A stretch of DNA of 64,000 nt. Source: Streptomyces verrucosisporus (GTDB lineage: Bacteria; Actinomycetota; Actinomycetes; Streptomycetales; Streptomycetaceae). The notes beneath the pieces were generated by a model. That model saw nothing but the letters and a program-made list of their open reading frames with translations. It was not told where the DNA came from and ran no database searches. The stretch is taken from contig NZ_JADEYH010000023.1 in assembly GCF_017114865.1 (NCBI RefSeq), positions 1-64,000 on the forward strand, written 5' to 3'. The translations under genes and the position numbers were made by a program. Positions within the stretch are counted from its first letter, which is position 1. Every line of letters begins with the position of its first letter. Shown piece by piece: positions 7,964 through 19,364 of this stretch.

Positions 7964-8578
7964 TCAGGCGGGGGTGAGGTTCAGCGCGTGGCCGACGAGC
8001 GCCGTCAGCGAGTCGACGACCGTGTCCCGCTTGCGCGCGTCCATGATGACGACGGGCACGCGGTCGGGGACGGACAGCGCCTCGCGCACGTCCTCGGCCT
8101 CGTAGTACTCCGTCCCCTCGAAGTGGTTGACGGCGACGACGTAGGGCAGGGCGCAGCTCTCGAAGTAGTCGAGCGCCGGGAAGCAGTCCTCCAGCCGGCG
8201 GGTGTCGGCCATCACCACCGCGCCGATCGCGCCGCGGGCCAGGTCGTCCCACATGAACCAGAAGCGCCGCTGGCCGGGTGTGCCGAACAGGTACAGCACC
8301 AGGTCGGCGTCGAGGGTGACGCGGCCGAAGTCCATGGCGACCGTGGTCGTGGTCTTCTCGGGGGTGGCGGTTAGGTCGTCGGTGCCCTCGCTGGCCTGGG
8401 TCATCACCGCCTCGGTGGTCAGCGGTTCGATCTCGGAGACCGAGCCGACGAAGGTCGTCTTGCCCACGCCGAAGCCTCCCGCCACCACGATCTTGACGGA
8501 GATCGGGGCGCGTCCGCGCTCCTCCTGCCAGGGCTGGAGCTTCTCGGCGCTCTGTGCCGGGTCGTTCACGGCGTCCAC
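7964..8578 (-). CDS. cvnD: Conservon GTPase (CvnD type)
   Basis: A 204-residue Ras-like GTPase of the MglA/CvnD family, the last core member of the conservon. Visible motifs are the P-loop GGFGVGKTT, the switch region ending in GTPGQ, and the later VAVNHFEGT where NKxD would be, so that motif is altered as is common in CvnD. GTG codons at 8581 and 8578 are both possible; the second gives VDAVNDPAQ, close to the usual CvnD start. In S. coelicolor conservons the four Cvn proteins form a membrane-linked complex resembling eukaryotic G-protein signalling. Confidence 0.92.
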   Translation of the reverse strand: MDAVNDPAQSAEKLQPWQEERGRAPISVKIVVAGGFGVGKTTFVGSVSEIEPLTTEAVMTQASEGTDDLTATPEKTTTTVAMDFGRVTLDADLVLYLFGTPGQRRFWFMWDDLARGAIGAVVMADTRRLEDCFPALDYFESCALPYVVAVNHFEGTEYYEAEDVREALSVPDRVPVVIMDARKRDTVVDSLTALVGHALNLTPA

Positions 8579-8679
8579 CACGGGTCTTTCTCGGGGTCTG
8601 CTTCGGGTCTGCTCTGCTTCGGGTCTGCGTCGGTGTCGGTGTCCGGCCCTGTGCGCCGGACGGCGTGCGGGAGGGCCCG

Positions 8680-9069
8680 TCAGAGCCTGCGGAGTCCGAC
8701 CAGCACCCTCTCCAGCAGTGCGCGGTCGGGGCGGTCGTTGTCGTAGCCGGTGCCGTAGACCCGGATGCGCCCCTGGTCGGCGAGGTCGCTGAGCAGTACG
8801 CGCACCACGCCCAGCGGCATCCGCAGACGGGCGGCGATCTCGGCGACCGAGCGCATCCGGCGGCACAGCTCGACGATGGCCCGCATCTCGGGCATCACGC
8901 GGTCGCGCAGGCCGCCGGAGGTCAGCTCCAGGCGTGCTTCGGGGGCCTCGATGGCGGCGACGAGGGTCTCCACCAGCAGGACGTGCCCGAAGCGGGTGCG
9001 GCCGCCGGTCAGGGAGTAGGGGCGCACGCGCGCGGGTTTGCGTACGGGCAGCGGGCTGTGGGAGGTCAC
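8680..9069 (-). CDS. cvnC: Conservon DUF742 protein (CvnC type)
   Basis: A 129-residue DUF742 protein. GTG start at 9069, overlapping the cvnB stop by 4 bp (GTGA), which indicates translational coupling. The N-terminal RVRPYSLTGGRT motif and the winged-helix-like C-terminal half (AEIAARLRMPLGVVRVLLSDL) are typical of the family. DUF742 proteins interact with the GTPase and roadblock partners of the conservon; DNA binding has not been shown generally. Confidence 0.93.
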   Translation of the reverse strand: MTSHSPLPVRKPARVRPYSLTGGRTRFGHVLLVETLVAAIEAPEARLELTSGGLRDRVMPEMRAIVELCRRMRSVAEIAARLRMPLGVVRVLLSDLADQGRIRVYGTGYDNDRPDRALLERVLVGLRRL

Positions 9070-9629
9070 TGGTCCAGCTCCATCGACGTGCGCAGTTCGG
9101 TGCGGAGTTCGGGGGTGAGGACGTGTCCGGCCCGGCCGACGAAGAGGGCCATGTGGTAGGCGACGACGCTCATGTCGCAGTCGGGGGCGGCGTGGACGCC
9201 GAGCAGCGAGCCGTCGCTGATCGACATCACGAACAGGCTGCCCTCGTCCATCGCGACCATGGTCTGCTTGACGGGCCCGGCGTCCATCAGCTTGGAGGCG
9301 CCCTGGGTGAGGGAGCCGAGGCCGGAGACGATGGTGGCCAGGTCCGCGCCGGAGTCCCTGGGACCGCGCTCCGGCCGTCCTCCCGGCTCCCGGCGCGGGG
9401 CGGCGCCGTCCGCGCGCTCCCCGCCGCCGTCCTCCTCGCGGTCCGGTCCGCCGTCGGGACCGGCGGCCCCGGCGGGCCCGCCCGGTTCGGAGGAGAGCAG
9501 GAGCAGGCCGTCGGAGGACACCACGGCGACGGACCGTACGCCGGGGACCTCGTCGACCAGGTTGGACAGCAGCCAGCGCAGGTTGCGTGCCTGGCGGCTG
9601 GGCGTGTGTGCGGTGGTGGGCGCGTTCAC
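9066..9629 (-). CDS. cvnB: Conservon roadblock/LC7 protein (CvnB type)
   Basis: A 187-residue roadblock/LC7 protein, the presumed regulator of the conservon GTPase. The domain begins at about residue 15 (NLRWLLSNLVDEVPGVRSVAVVS) and resumes at about 93. Between them, residues about 47-92 form a Gly/Pro/Arg/Asp-rich insertion that usual family members of about 140 residues lack. It falls after the second beta strand, where an external loop could tolerate it. GTG start at 9629, overlapping cvnA by 4 bp. Confidence 0.9.
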   Translation of the reverse strand: MNAPTTAHTPSRQARNLRWLLSNLVDEVPGVRSVAVVSSDGLLLLSSEPGGPAGAAGPDGGPDREEDGGGERADGAAPRREPGGRPERGPRDSGADLATIVSGLGSLTQGASKLMDAGPVKQTMVAMDEGSLFVMSISDGSLLGVHAAPDCDMSVVAYHMALFVGRAGHVLTPELRTELRTSMELDQ

Positions 9630-12502
9630 TTGCGTGCCTCCTCGACAGTGCCACCCGTCTCCGTCGCCTCCGCGCGGTCGTCCGCCGGGCCCTCGCTCCG
9701 GTCGGCGGCGACCTGCTCGGCGGCGATCTGCGCCTCCGCGTCGCGCTGGCCGTCCCGGGCGCCCTGCTGGAAGCCGCCGAGCCGTCTGCGCAGCTCCTCG
9801 GCCCTCAGGCCGCCCGTGCGGGGCCGGGAGACGTCGACTCCGGTCTCCACGGTCCGCGGTGTGCGCTTGGGGAGCCCCTTGGCGGTGACGGTCCGCGGGG
9901 CGGGTGAGGTCCCGTCCTCCACGGCGGAGGCGGGAGCGGGTTCGGGGGCCGATTCCGGAACCGTTTCCGGAGCCGCCGCCGGCGCCTCGTCCCGGGTCCG
10001 GCTGTGCTCGCGGGGGTCCTCGGGCTCGGCGTGGCGCGGGCCCGTGGCCCGCGCCGGAGCGTCGCGCGGGGGGTCGGCCGCGGCGCGGGCGGCCGGGGGA
10101 GGCGCGGCGTCCTCGGTGATCCGGGGGATCGGCGCGGTCTCGGTGACGTCGTCGGCGGCGGCATCCGCGGTGCGGGCCGCGGTGCCGGCGCCCTCGCTGT
10201 CCGCTCCCGCGTCCGGCCCGTCCGTGCCCGCCGCCACCGCCGGGTGTGCCCGGTCCGGACGGAACGGCAGTGCGTTGCCGTTGGCCTCGGCGACCGTGCC
10301 CGGCAGGGGCTGCGCCGTCCCCGCGGTGGCGGTCCTGGCCCCCGCGATGGCCCCGGGCACCGGGCGGTCGGGCAGCAGGGCGCGCGGCAGGACCGCGATC
10401 GCGGTGATGCCGCCCTGCTTCTGCTCACGCAGCTGCACCCGTACGCCGTGCCGCGCGGCGAGCCGGGCCACCACGTAGAGGCCCATGCCCAGCGCGTCGT
10501 CGTCCTCGGGGGCGGCGAAGGCCCCGTCGGCCAGCTTGGCGTTCAGTTCGGCCAGCCGCTCGGGGGAGGAGCCGATGCCCTCGTCCTGGACGGAGAGCAT
10601 GATCTCGCCGTTCTCCAGCATCCAGCCCGACAGCCGCACCTCGGCCTCCGGCGGCGAGAAGGCGGTGGCGTTGTCCACCAGTTCGGCGATCAGATGGCTG
10701 ATGTCGTCGGCGGCGGATCCGGAGACCCGGGCGTGCGGCGGCAGTGTGGCGATCTCCACCCGCTCGTAGCGCTCGATCTCGCTGACCGCGGCGCGCAGCA
10801 CGTCCAGCAACGGCACCGGCTCCAGATGGCCGGTGGTGTGCTCGGAGCCCGCCAGGAGGAGCAGGTTCTCGCTGTGGCGGCGCATCCGGGTGGCGAGGTG
10901 GTCGAGCTTGAACAGGGAGGCGAGCCGCTCCGGCTCCTTCTCCTCGTGCTCCATGGACTCGATCAGGGCGAGCTGCCGCTCCACCAGCCCCAGGGTCCGC
11001 AGCCCGAGGTGGACGAACGTGCCGTTGGAGGTGCCCTGGCGGCGCTCGGGGCCCTCGCCGCCGGCGGACTCGGCGGGCCCGGCGGCGGCCCTCGCGGACT
11101 CGTGTTCGCGCAGCAGCTTCTCGTGCTCGGCGGTCAGAGCGGTCAACCGCTCGCGCACGGCGGCGACTTCGGCGGCGAGCGGGGCGTCGCCGGTCTCGCG
11201 CGCGGGACCGGCGGACGGCTCCCCCACCGCGGCGGGCCGCGCGGGACCGGCCGCTTCGAAGTCCGCGGGCCGCTCGGAGCCGGCCGCGGCCTCGGCCCGG
11301 ACGGCGCGCTCGTGCAGCTCGGCGGCGGTGGCCCGCAGGCGGTTGACGGCGCGTACGACGTCGGCGAACTCGTCGTTGCGGCCGGTGTACACCACCGGCT
11401 CCTCGCCCACCGGGTCGGCGGCCACCCGCTCGCCGCCGCGCCGCAGGACCGACAGCGGCCGGGCCATCGAACGGGCGGTCTGCACGCTGATGCCGACGGC
11501 GAGCACCAGGCAGACCCCCAGGAGGGCGGCGCGCAGCTCCAGTGCCGTGACGTCGTCGTCGCGCAGCCCCTCCAGCCTCTCCACCTCGGCGGCCGCCAGT
11601 GAGGACTCCATGCTGCGCATGCGGTCCACCCGGGCGGTGAGCGCGGACGCCACGCGGTCGGAGTCCAGGGAGCGGTCCTGGTAGTCCAGCCGCGGCTGGT
11701 CGGTGAGGCGGGCCAGGTAGCGCTCGGCCAGCGTCACGTCGGTGCCGGTGACGGTCCTGGCGTACGCGTCGCGGTCGCCGGCCAGCGCGGTCTGGTCGAA
11801 GTCGGCGAGGGCGGCCTGCTCGCGCAGGTGCGCCTGCTGGGCGGCGGCGGTCAGACGCGGCTGCTCGCCCTCGCCGGCGAGGGCGGCCAGCAGCAGCCCG
11901 CGGGCGGCGGAGGCCTGCTCGACGGCGCGCCCGAGGTCGGGGAGCGCGTCGGCCGTCGCGTTCTCGGCGCGTGCGGGCAGGGCGCGGGTGGTGGCGGCGG
12001 TGATGCCGCCGAGGGACTGGATGAGCTGGGTGTAGGCCTCGTACGTCTCGACGGCGCCGCCCTCACCGGCCACGGCCCGCTGTCGGGTGTCGGGGAAGGC
12101 GTCGAGCAGCCTGCGTATGTCGGCGGGGGCGTCGGCGCTCAGCTCCCGGATGGCGCGGTCCACCCGGGCGCGCTCCCGCTCGGAGAGCCCCTCGCCGTCC
12201 ACGGCGGTGCGGCCCGCGGCGATGTGGCGGACGACGGCGTCGCGCTCGTCGGCCAGGGCGTGGGAGAGCGAGACCGCGCGGCGGCCCAGGTCGGCGCGGT
12301 CGACCAGTCGCTGGGCGTCGGTCAGGTCGCGCGAGGCCGTGGCCACCGAGGGCGCGCCCGCGGCGAGTACGGCGGCGGCGCACAGTACGACGGAGGCGAG
12401 GAGTCTGTTGCGCACCCGCGCCCTGCGCCCGGTGGGGGGTGGTGCGGAGGCTGTGCCGTCCTGGCGGTCCTGCCGGCTGCTCCGGTGTCGCTTCTTCCCC
12501 AC
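9626..12502 (-). CDS. cvnA: Conservon sensor-kinase-like protein (CvnA type)
   Basis: About 958 residues, first gene of the conservon. Order: cytoplasmic Arg-rich start, TM1 at about 33-50, extracytoplasmic nitrate-sensing-type (NIT) helical region at about 60-290, TM2 at about 322-342, HAMP at about 343-395, a helical linker, and a GHKL ATPase domain at about 560-720 (N box around ELVDNATAFSPPE, then DEGIG and GMGLYVVARLA). The last 230 residues are disordered, Pro/Ala/Thr-rich. There is no standard phosphoacceptor His motif, as usual for CvnA. Start: GTG 12502; a TTG at 12514 has a better ribosome site (GGAAG) and would add four residues. Confidence 0.9.
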   Translation of the reverse strand: MGKKRHRSSRQDRQDGTASAPPPTGRRARVRNRLLASVVLCAAAVLAAGAPSVATASRDLTDAQRLVDRADLGRRAVSLSHALADERDAVVRHIAAGRTAVDGEGLSERERARVDRAIRELSADAPADIRRLLDAFPDTRQRAVAGEGGAVETYEAYTQLIQSLGGITAATTRALPARAENATADALPDLGRAVEQASAARGLLLAALAGEGEQPRLTAAAQQAHLREQAALADFDQTALAGDRDAYARTVTGTDVTLAERYLARLTDQPRLDYQDRSLDSDRVASALTARVDRMRSMESSLAAAEVERLEGLRDDDVTALELRAALLGVCLVLAVGISVQTARSMARPLSVLRRGGERVAADPVGEEPVVYTGRNDEFADVVRAVNRLRATAAELHERAVRAEAAAGSERPADFEAAGPARPAAVGEPSAGPARETGDAPLAAEVAAVRERLTALTAEHEKLLREHESARAAAGPAESAGGEGPERRQGTSNGTFVHLGLRTLGLVERQLALIESMEHEEKEPERLASLFKLDHLATRMRRHSENLLLLAGSEHTTGHLEPVPLLDVLRAAVSEIERYERVEIATLPPHARVSGSAADDISHLIAELVDNATAFSPPEAEVRLSGWMLENGEIMLSVQDEGIGSSPERLAELNAKLADGAFAAPEDDDALGMGLYVVARLAARHGVRVQLREQKQGGITAIAVLPRALLPDRPVPGAIAGARTATAGTAQPLPGTVAEANGNALPFRPDRAHPAVAAGTDGPDAGADSEGAGTAARTADAAADDVTETAPIPRITEDAAPPPAARAAADPPRDAPARATGPRHAEPEDPREHSRTRDEAPAAAPETVPESAPEPAPASAVEDGTSPAPRTVTAKGLPKRTPRTVETGVDVSRPRTGGLRAEELRRRLGGFQQGARDGQRDAEAQIAAEQVAADRSEGPADDRAEATETGGTVEEARK

Positions 12503-12931
12503 CCGTGCTCGCAATCTCGCTTCCGCCGTCCCGGACCAGTCCGGGACGCGACAGTCCAATGTGTGCGGCAGGGGACCGTATCCCGTCCGATCACGGCTGC
12601 CCGCGGCGGCCGACGTTTCCATCTCCGCGGCGGATGCGGAGGCGGTCCCCCTGCCGGGCCACTCGAAGGAGTGAACATCACGGGGGAGTTGCCGAACAAC
12701 TCCGATGCCGCGACCGGTTCGGCCACACACCGGTCAGGGGTTGGAAATCCGCCCGGCCTTTTGGCAGTATTCGCGCCCGCCGTTTCACGGAAACCCCGAT
12801 TCCGGTAGAACTCCGGCGAAGGAACCGCAGGTCGTGACAGTGGTTCAGACCTGCCCTCGGCCCGCCGTCCGCCCTCTGCCGGCGGCGCCCGTCCCGCGCA
12901 CCCTTCCGGCCCCTCCGGCACACTGGCGCGC
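12503..12931. other. Divergent region upstream of the conservon
   Basis: No gene in 429 bp. It must hold the conservon promoter (minus) and that of the PP2C-like gene (plus). It contains a small dyad, GGAGTTG-N5-CAACTCC, at 12685-12703, a possible operator of unknown owner. Confidence 0.45.
12685..12703. promoter_or_regulatory. Inverted repeat upstream of conservon
   Basis: Perfect 7-bp arms with a 5-nt spacer, about 180 bp upstream of the cvnA start and 230 bp upstream of the PP2C-like gene. Size and shape suit an operator; no regulator assigned. Confidence 0.3.
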
Positions 12932-13729
12932 ATGCGGATCGAGATGGCGAGCGAGCCCGGCAGCCCCCAGGTCCCCAACGAGGACTACGCGTCGGTAGCC
13001 CTACCTGCGGCGGGAAGGGGCGGGGCGCTGGTGGTGCTGGACGGCGTGACCCCGCCCCCCGAGGACACCGGGTGCGCCCACGACGTGCCGTGGTACGTGG
13101 CCCGGCTGGGCGGGGCGCTGCTCGAACTGTCCGGTTCACGGCGGGATATGACACTCAGGGAGTGCCTGGCCTCCGCCATCGGCCGGACCGCCGCCTCCCA
13201 CGGCCCGGGGTGTGACCTTTCTCACTCCCGCACTCCGCAGGCGACGGTGGTGCTGGCCCGCTGGGACGACTCGGCCGTCGAGCATCTGGTGCTCTCCGAC
13301 TCGGCGCTGCTGGTGGAGGGCGCGGACGGGGCGGTGACGCCCGTTCTCGACTCCCGGCTGGACGGGCTGCGGCCCGCCGCGCGGGCGCTGCCCCCGGCCG
13401 GGCGGGCCGCGTATCTGGAGTCCCTGCGCAACACCGAGGGCGGCTTCTTCACCGCGGCGGCCGATCCGTCGGTGGCCGGGCGCGCGGTGGCGGGCTCGGC
13501 GCCCCGCGAACGGGTGCGCGCGCTGGCCGCGTTGAGCGACGGCGTCACGCGCTGGACGGACACCTTCCGCCTGGGCGACTGGACCGCGCTGATGGCGGTG
13601 CTCCGCAAGGAGGGTCCCCGGTCGCTGATCGGGCGGGTGCGCACCGCCGAGTCGGCCGACCGCGCCGGCGCGGCCTTTCCGCGCGGCAAGGCGCACGACG
13701 ACGCGACGGCCGTACTGGTGGAGTTCTAG
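12932..13729 (+). CDS. PP2C-like phosphatase domain protein
   Basis: A 265-residue single-domain protein with the layout of the PPM/PP2C fold: NEDYASV near residue 17, LVVLDGVTP at about 33-41 (Asp of the DG metal site), LSDGVTRW in the C-terminal third and HDDATAVLVEF at the end. The internal metal-site motif is weaker than in SpoIIE- or PrpC-type enzymes, so activity is likely but not certain. No membrane segments or sensor domain. Start: ATG 12932, with little ribosome site visible. Target unknown. Confidence 0.8.
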   Translation: MRIEMASEPGSPQVPNEDYASVALPAAGRGGALVVLDGVTPPPEDTGCAHDVPWYVARLGGALLELSGSRRDMTLRECLASAIGRTAASHGPGCDLSHSRTPQATVVLARWDDSAVEHLVLSDSALLVEGADGAVTPVLDSRLDGLRPAARALPPAGRAAYLESLRNTEGGFFTAAADPSVAGRAVAGSAPRERVRALAALSDGVTRWTDTFRLGDWTALMAVLRKEGPRSLIGRVRTAESADRAGAAFPRGKAHDDATAVLVEF

Positions 13730-13754
13730 ACGCCTTCCCGGCCCGTTTCCCGGT

Positions 13755-13779
13755 CCCCCCGGCCCCGTCTGCCGGGGGG
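13755..13779. terminator. Terminator between convergent genes
   Basis: A 9-bp GC stem (13755-13763 with 13771-13779) and a 7-nt loop, between the PP2C-like gene (plus) and lon (minus). Confidence 0.65.
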
Positions 13780-13863
13780 CGGAATCCGCCGGGGGCGGAC
13801 CGGGAACCGTCCGGGGGCGGACCGCGTGCGCACCGAGGCGCCCGCTTCCGGCCCGCTCTCCGC

Positions 13864-16302
<2,439 letters not shown>

Positions 16303-16323
16303 GATCTCTCCCTCGGCAGACAA

Positions 16324-16344
16324 GTTGAGCTGAAGCGACTCAAC
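16324..16344. promoter_or_regulatory. HAIR-type HspR operator of lon
   Basis: GTTGAGC-N7-ACTCAAC. The HAIR consensus is CTTGAGT-N7-ACTCAAG; this matches 11 of 14 arm positions with exactly the right spacer. Lying next to the lon start, it fits the established HspR repression of lon. Confidence 0.8.
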
Positions 16345-16461
16345 ACCCGTTCAATGTCCGGGCGGTGCGCCGTGTTCCCCGTCATGTGTTCGCTGCGAGC
16401 GATCACCGCGCTCACCGGCCCCGCCCGCCCCGCTCCGCCCGCCACCGGCAGGATGGCCGGC

Positions 16462-17214
16462 ATGACGGCCGACACCCGGAACCCGCACTCCCCGCACCCC
16501 CCGTACGAGACGGCGGCCGGCCACGGGGCCGACGCCCCCCTCGTGCTGGACCGCCGCGACGGCCCCCACGGCGAGGTGGTGCTGCGGCGGCACGGTGAGC
16601 TGCTGCAGATCATCGCCAACGGCTGCTTCCTGATGGACACCTCCGACGGCCGCTCCGAGCGCCTGCTGGTGCGGGCCGCGCTCGAGGAGCTGGACGCCGG
16701 CGGCGGCCGGCCCTCCCCGGCCGTGCTGATCGGCGGGCTGGGCGTCGGCTTCTCACTGGCCGAGGCGGCCGCCGAGCCGCGCTGGGGGCGGATCACGGTG
16801 GTCGAGCGGGAGGAGGCGGTGATCGACTGGCACCGCGACGGTCCGCTCGGCGAGGTCTCCCGCGGCGCGCTGGCCGACCCCCGGGTGCGGATCGCCCCCG
16901 AGGACCTCCTGGCGCACCTGACCGGCGGCGGCCCCGGCAACGGCGAACCGTACGACGCGCTGTGCCTGGACGTCGACAACGGCCCCGACTGGACGGTCAC
17001 CGAGGACAACGGCTCGCTCTACACGCCCGCCGGGCTCGCCGCCTGCGCACGGCGGCTCGCCCCGGGCGGGGTGCTGGCCGTGTGGTCCGCGCAGCCGTCC
17101 CGGGCGTTCGGCGAAGCGCTCCGAAATGCCGGGTTCACGCGGGTGCGCACCGAAGAGGTGCCCGTCGCCCGAGGCGTCCCGGACGTGGTGCACCTGGCCA
17201 CCCGACCGGCGTAG
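16462..17214 (+). CDS. Spermidine-synthase-like methyltransferase-fold protein
   Basis: About 250 residues with the Rossmann fold of polyamine aminopropyltransferases: VLIGGLGVGFSLAEAA (nucleotide-binding loop), VVEREEAVIDWHR (acidic residue after strand 2), YDALCLDVDNGPDW (acidic residue after strand 4). The spermidine synthase substrate motif (GGGDGG, then YDVIxxDxxDP) is changed, so it may act on something other than putrescine. Many actinobacteria carry such stand-alone proteins. Start ATG 16462 chosen; ATG 16453 is also possible. It is divergent from lon. Confidence 0.75.
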   Translation: MTADTRNPHSPHPPYETAAGHGADAPLVLDRRDGPHGEVVLRRHGELLQIIANGCFLMDTSDGRSERLLVRAALEELDAGGGRPSPAVLIGGLGVGFSLAEAAAEPRWGRITVVEREEAVIDWHRDGPLGEVSRGALADPRVRIAPEDLLAHLTGGGPGNGEPYDALCLDVDNGPDWTVTEDNGSLYTPAGLAACARRLAPGGVLAVWSAQPSRAFGEALRNAGFTRVRTEEVPVARGVPDVVHLATRPA

Positions 17215-17272
17215 CGCAGCGCACACGCGCCCTTTACGCTCTAGCGAGAAACCGAGCGGTAGGGCGAGACGT

Positions 17273-18040
17273 ATGGACCACAGGAACACCACGCAGTCCC
17301 ACGGCGGCACCGCCGCCGCGGCGGCCACCCCGGGCGCCCAGCGCCGGATCCTGGTCGTGGAGGACGACCCGACCATCACCGAGGCGGTCGCCGCCCGGCT
17401 GCGCGCCGAGGGCTTCCAGGTCCGCACCGCCGGGGACGGCCCGGCGGCGGTGGAGGCGGCCGAGGCGTGGCAGCCCGACCTGCTGGTCCTGGACGTGATG
17501 CTGCCGGGTTTCGACGGTCTGGAGGTCTGCCGCCGGGTGCAGGCCCAGCGGCCGGTCCCGGTGCTGATGCTCACCGCCCGGGACGACGAGACCGACATGC
17601 TGGTCGGCCTGGGGGTCGGTGCGGACGACTACATGACCAAGCCCTTCTCCATGCGGGAGATGGTCGCGCGCGCCCACGTCCTGCTGCGCCGCGTGGAGCG
17701 GGCCACGATCGCCGCTTCCTCCCCCCGCTCGGGCACGCTGCGGCTGGGCGAGCTGGAGATCGACAACGCCCAGCGCCGGGTGCGGGTGTCCGGCCGGGAC
17801 GTCCATCTCACCCCGACCGAGTTCGACCTGCTGGTCTGCCTGGCCAACTCCCCCCGCGCGGTGCTCTCGCGCGAACAGCTCCTGGCCGAGGTGTGGGACT
17901 GGGCGGACGCCTCGGGCACACGCACGGTCGACAGCCACATCAAGGCGCTGCGCCGGAAGATCGGCGCGGAGCGGATACGTACCGTCCACGGCGTCGGCTA
18001 CGCGCTGGAGGCTCCCGCCCCGGCCCCCGACTGGACATGA
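17273..18040 (+). CDS. OmpR/PhoB-family response regulator
   Basis: 255 residues. The receiver domain (about 24-137) has the acidic pair EDD, the phosphoacceptor Asp in LLVLDVMLPGFDG, Thr in MLTARDDE and Lys in TKPFS. The winged-helix domain follows at about 155-247 (HLTPTEFDLLVCLA, then GTRTVDSHIKALRRKIG). Its stop overlaps the kinase start by 4 bp (ATGA), so the two form an operon. Regulon unknown; the pair lies directly upstream of kgd in the same direction. Confidence 0.95.
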   Translation: MDHRNTTQSHGGTAAAAATPGAQRRILVVEDDPTITEAVAARLRAEGFQVRTAGDGPAAVEAAEAWQPDLLVLDVMLPGFDGLEVCRRVQAQRPVPVLMLTARDDETDMLVGLGVGADDYMTKPFSMREMVARAHVLLRRVERATIAASSPRSGTLRLGELEIDNAQRRVRVSGRDVHLTPTEFDLLVCLANSPRAVLSREQLLAEVWDWADASGTRTVDSHIKALRRKIGAERIRTVHGVGYALEAPAPAPDWT

Positions 18041-19131
18041 GCGCGGCGGGCGCGGGCCGCCGCCGGCGCTCCCTGTGGAACCGGTTCTGGGAGGGCGTGC
18101 GCCCCGTGGACCCGTTCCGCTCCGTGAAGGCCGCGCTGGGCGCGCTGGTGATCGTCACGGTGGCCATCACCACCCTGCTGACCATCGTCGCGGTCCACTC
18201 GGCCATCGAGCTGCGGGTGATCGCCCTGCTCGCGGTGATCGCCTCGCTGGTGGTCACCCAGTTCGTGGCGCACGGGCTGGCCGCGCCGCTGGACGAGATG
18301 ACGAACGCCGCCCGCTGGATGGCGCGCGGCGACTACAGCCGGCGGGTCCGTGTCGACCGCCGCGACGAGCTGGGCGAGCTGGCCGGGACCTTCAACAGCA
18401 TGGCCGCCGACCTGGAGGCCGCCGACCGGCACCGCAAGGAGCTGGTGGCCAACGTCTCGCACGAGCTGCGCACCCCGATCGCGGCGCTGCGCGCGGTGCT
18501 GGAGAACGTGGTGGACGGGGTCTCCGAGGCCGATCCGGCGACGATGGACATCGCACTGCGGCAGACCGAGCGCCTGGGCCGCCTGGTGGAGCACCTGCTG
18601 GACCTGTCCAGGCTCGACAACGGCGTGGTGCCGCTGCACTCGCGCCGCTTCGAGGTGTGGCCCTACCTGGCGGGCGTGCTCAAGGAGGCCAACATGACCA
18701 AGGGTCAGGGGCACTCCCGCACCGACGTCCACCTCCATCTGGAGGTGACACCGTCGGACATGGTCGCGTACGCCGACACCGAACGGCTGCACCAGGTGGT
18801 CGCCAACCTGATCGACAACGCCGTCAAGCACAGTCCGTCCCACGGCCGGGTGACGGTGCGGGCACGCCCGGGCCGGGCGCCGCTGAGCCTGGAGCTGGAG
18901 GTGCTGGACGAGGGCCCGGGCATCCCGGAGGCGGACCGCGCCAGGGTCTTCGAGCGCTTCGGCCGCTCCGCCCCGGCCGAGGGCAAGGACGGCGGCACGG
19001 GGCTGGGGCTGGCCATCGCGCGCTGGGCGGTGGATCTGCACGGCGGGCGGATCGGAGTGGCCGAGTCCCCGCGCGGCTGCCGGATCCTCGTCACCCTTCC
19101 CGGCGATACGTCCGGACTGGAGTTGACGTAG
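18037..19131 (+). CDS. Sensor histidine kinase
   Basis: A 364-residue membrane kinase, cognate to the preceding regulator. Two adjacent hydrophobic segments (about 35-53 and 57-77) are joined by a very short turn, so there is almost no extracellular sensor domain: a membrane-embedded or intracellular signal is likely. HAMP at about 78-130, HisKA with VSHELRTPIAALRAV (phosphoacceptor His), then HATPase_c with N box NLIDNAVKHSP and G boxes DEGPGIPE and GTGLGLAIA. All motifs look functional. Confidence 0.94.
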   Translation: MSAAGAGRRRRSLWNRFWEGVRPVDPFRSVKAALGALVIVTVAITTLLTIVAVHSAIELRVIALLAVIASLVVTQFVAHGLAAPLDEMTNAARWMARGDYSRRVRVDRRDELGELAGTFNSMAADLEAADRHRKELVANVSHELRTPIAALRAVLENVVDGVSEADPATMDIALRQTERLGRLVEHLLDLSRLDNGVVPLHSRRFEVWPYLAGVLKEANMTKGQGHSRTDVHLHLEVTPSDMVAYADTERLHQVVANLIDNAVKHSPSHGRVTVRARPGRAPLSLELEVLDEGPGIPEADRARVFERFGRSAPAEGKDGGTGLGLAIARWAVDLHGGRIGVAESPRGCRILVTLPGDTSGLELT

Positions 19132-19364
19132 GCTCGAAGCAGCCGCGAGGTGAGGGAGCGAAGCAGGGGCCACTCCCTGGGCCGCCCCTTCCCCGAAACA
19201 GTCGAACCATGTTCGTTTCCCGTCAGGGAAAGCGCCGAAACGCGCCTGTGAATGTGACTTAGACGACGCAAACACCATGCCGACTGCACCGAACGGCGCA
19301 GGGAGCGTAGCCTTTATTTCTGCTGTCCACCCACACAGGTAAGCGGAAGAGGGCGGTTGCCGCC

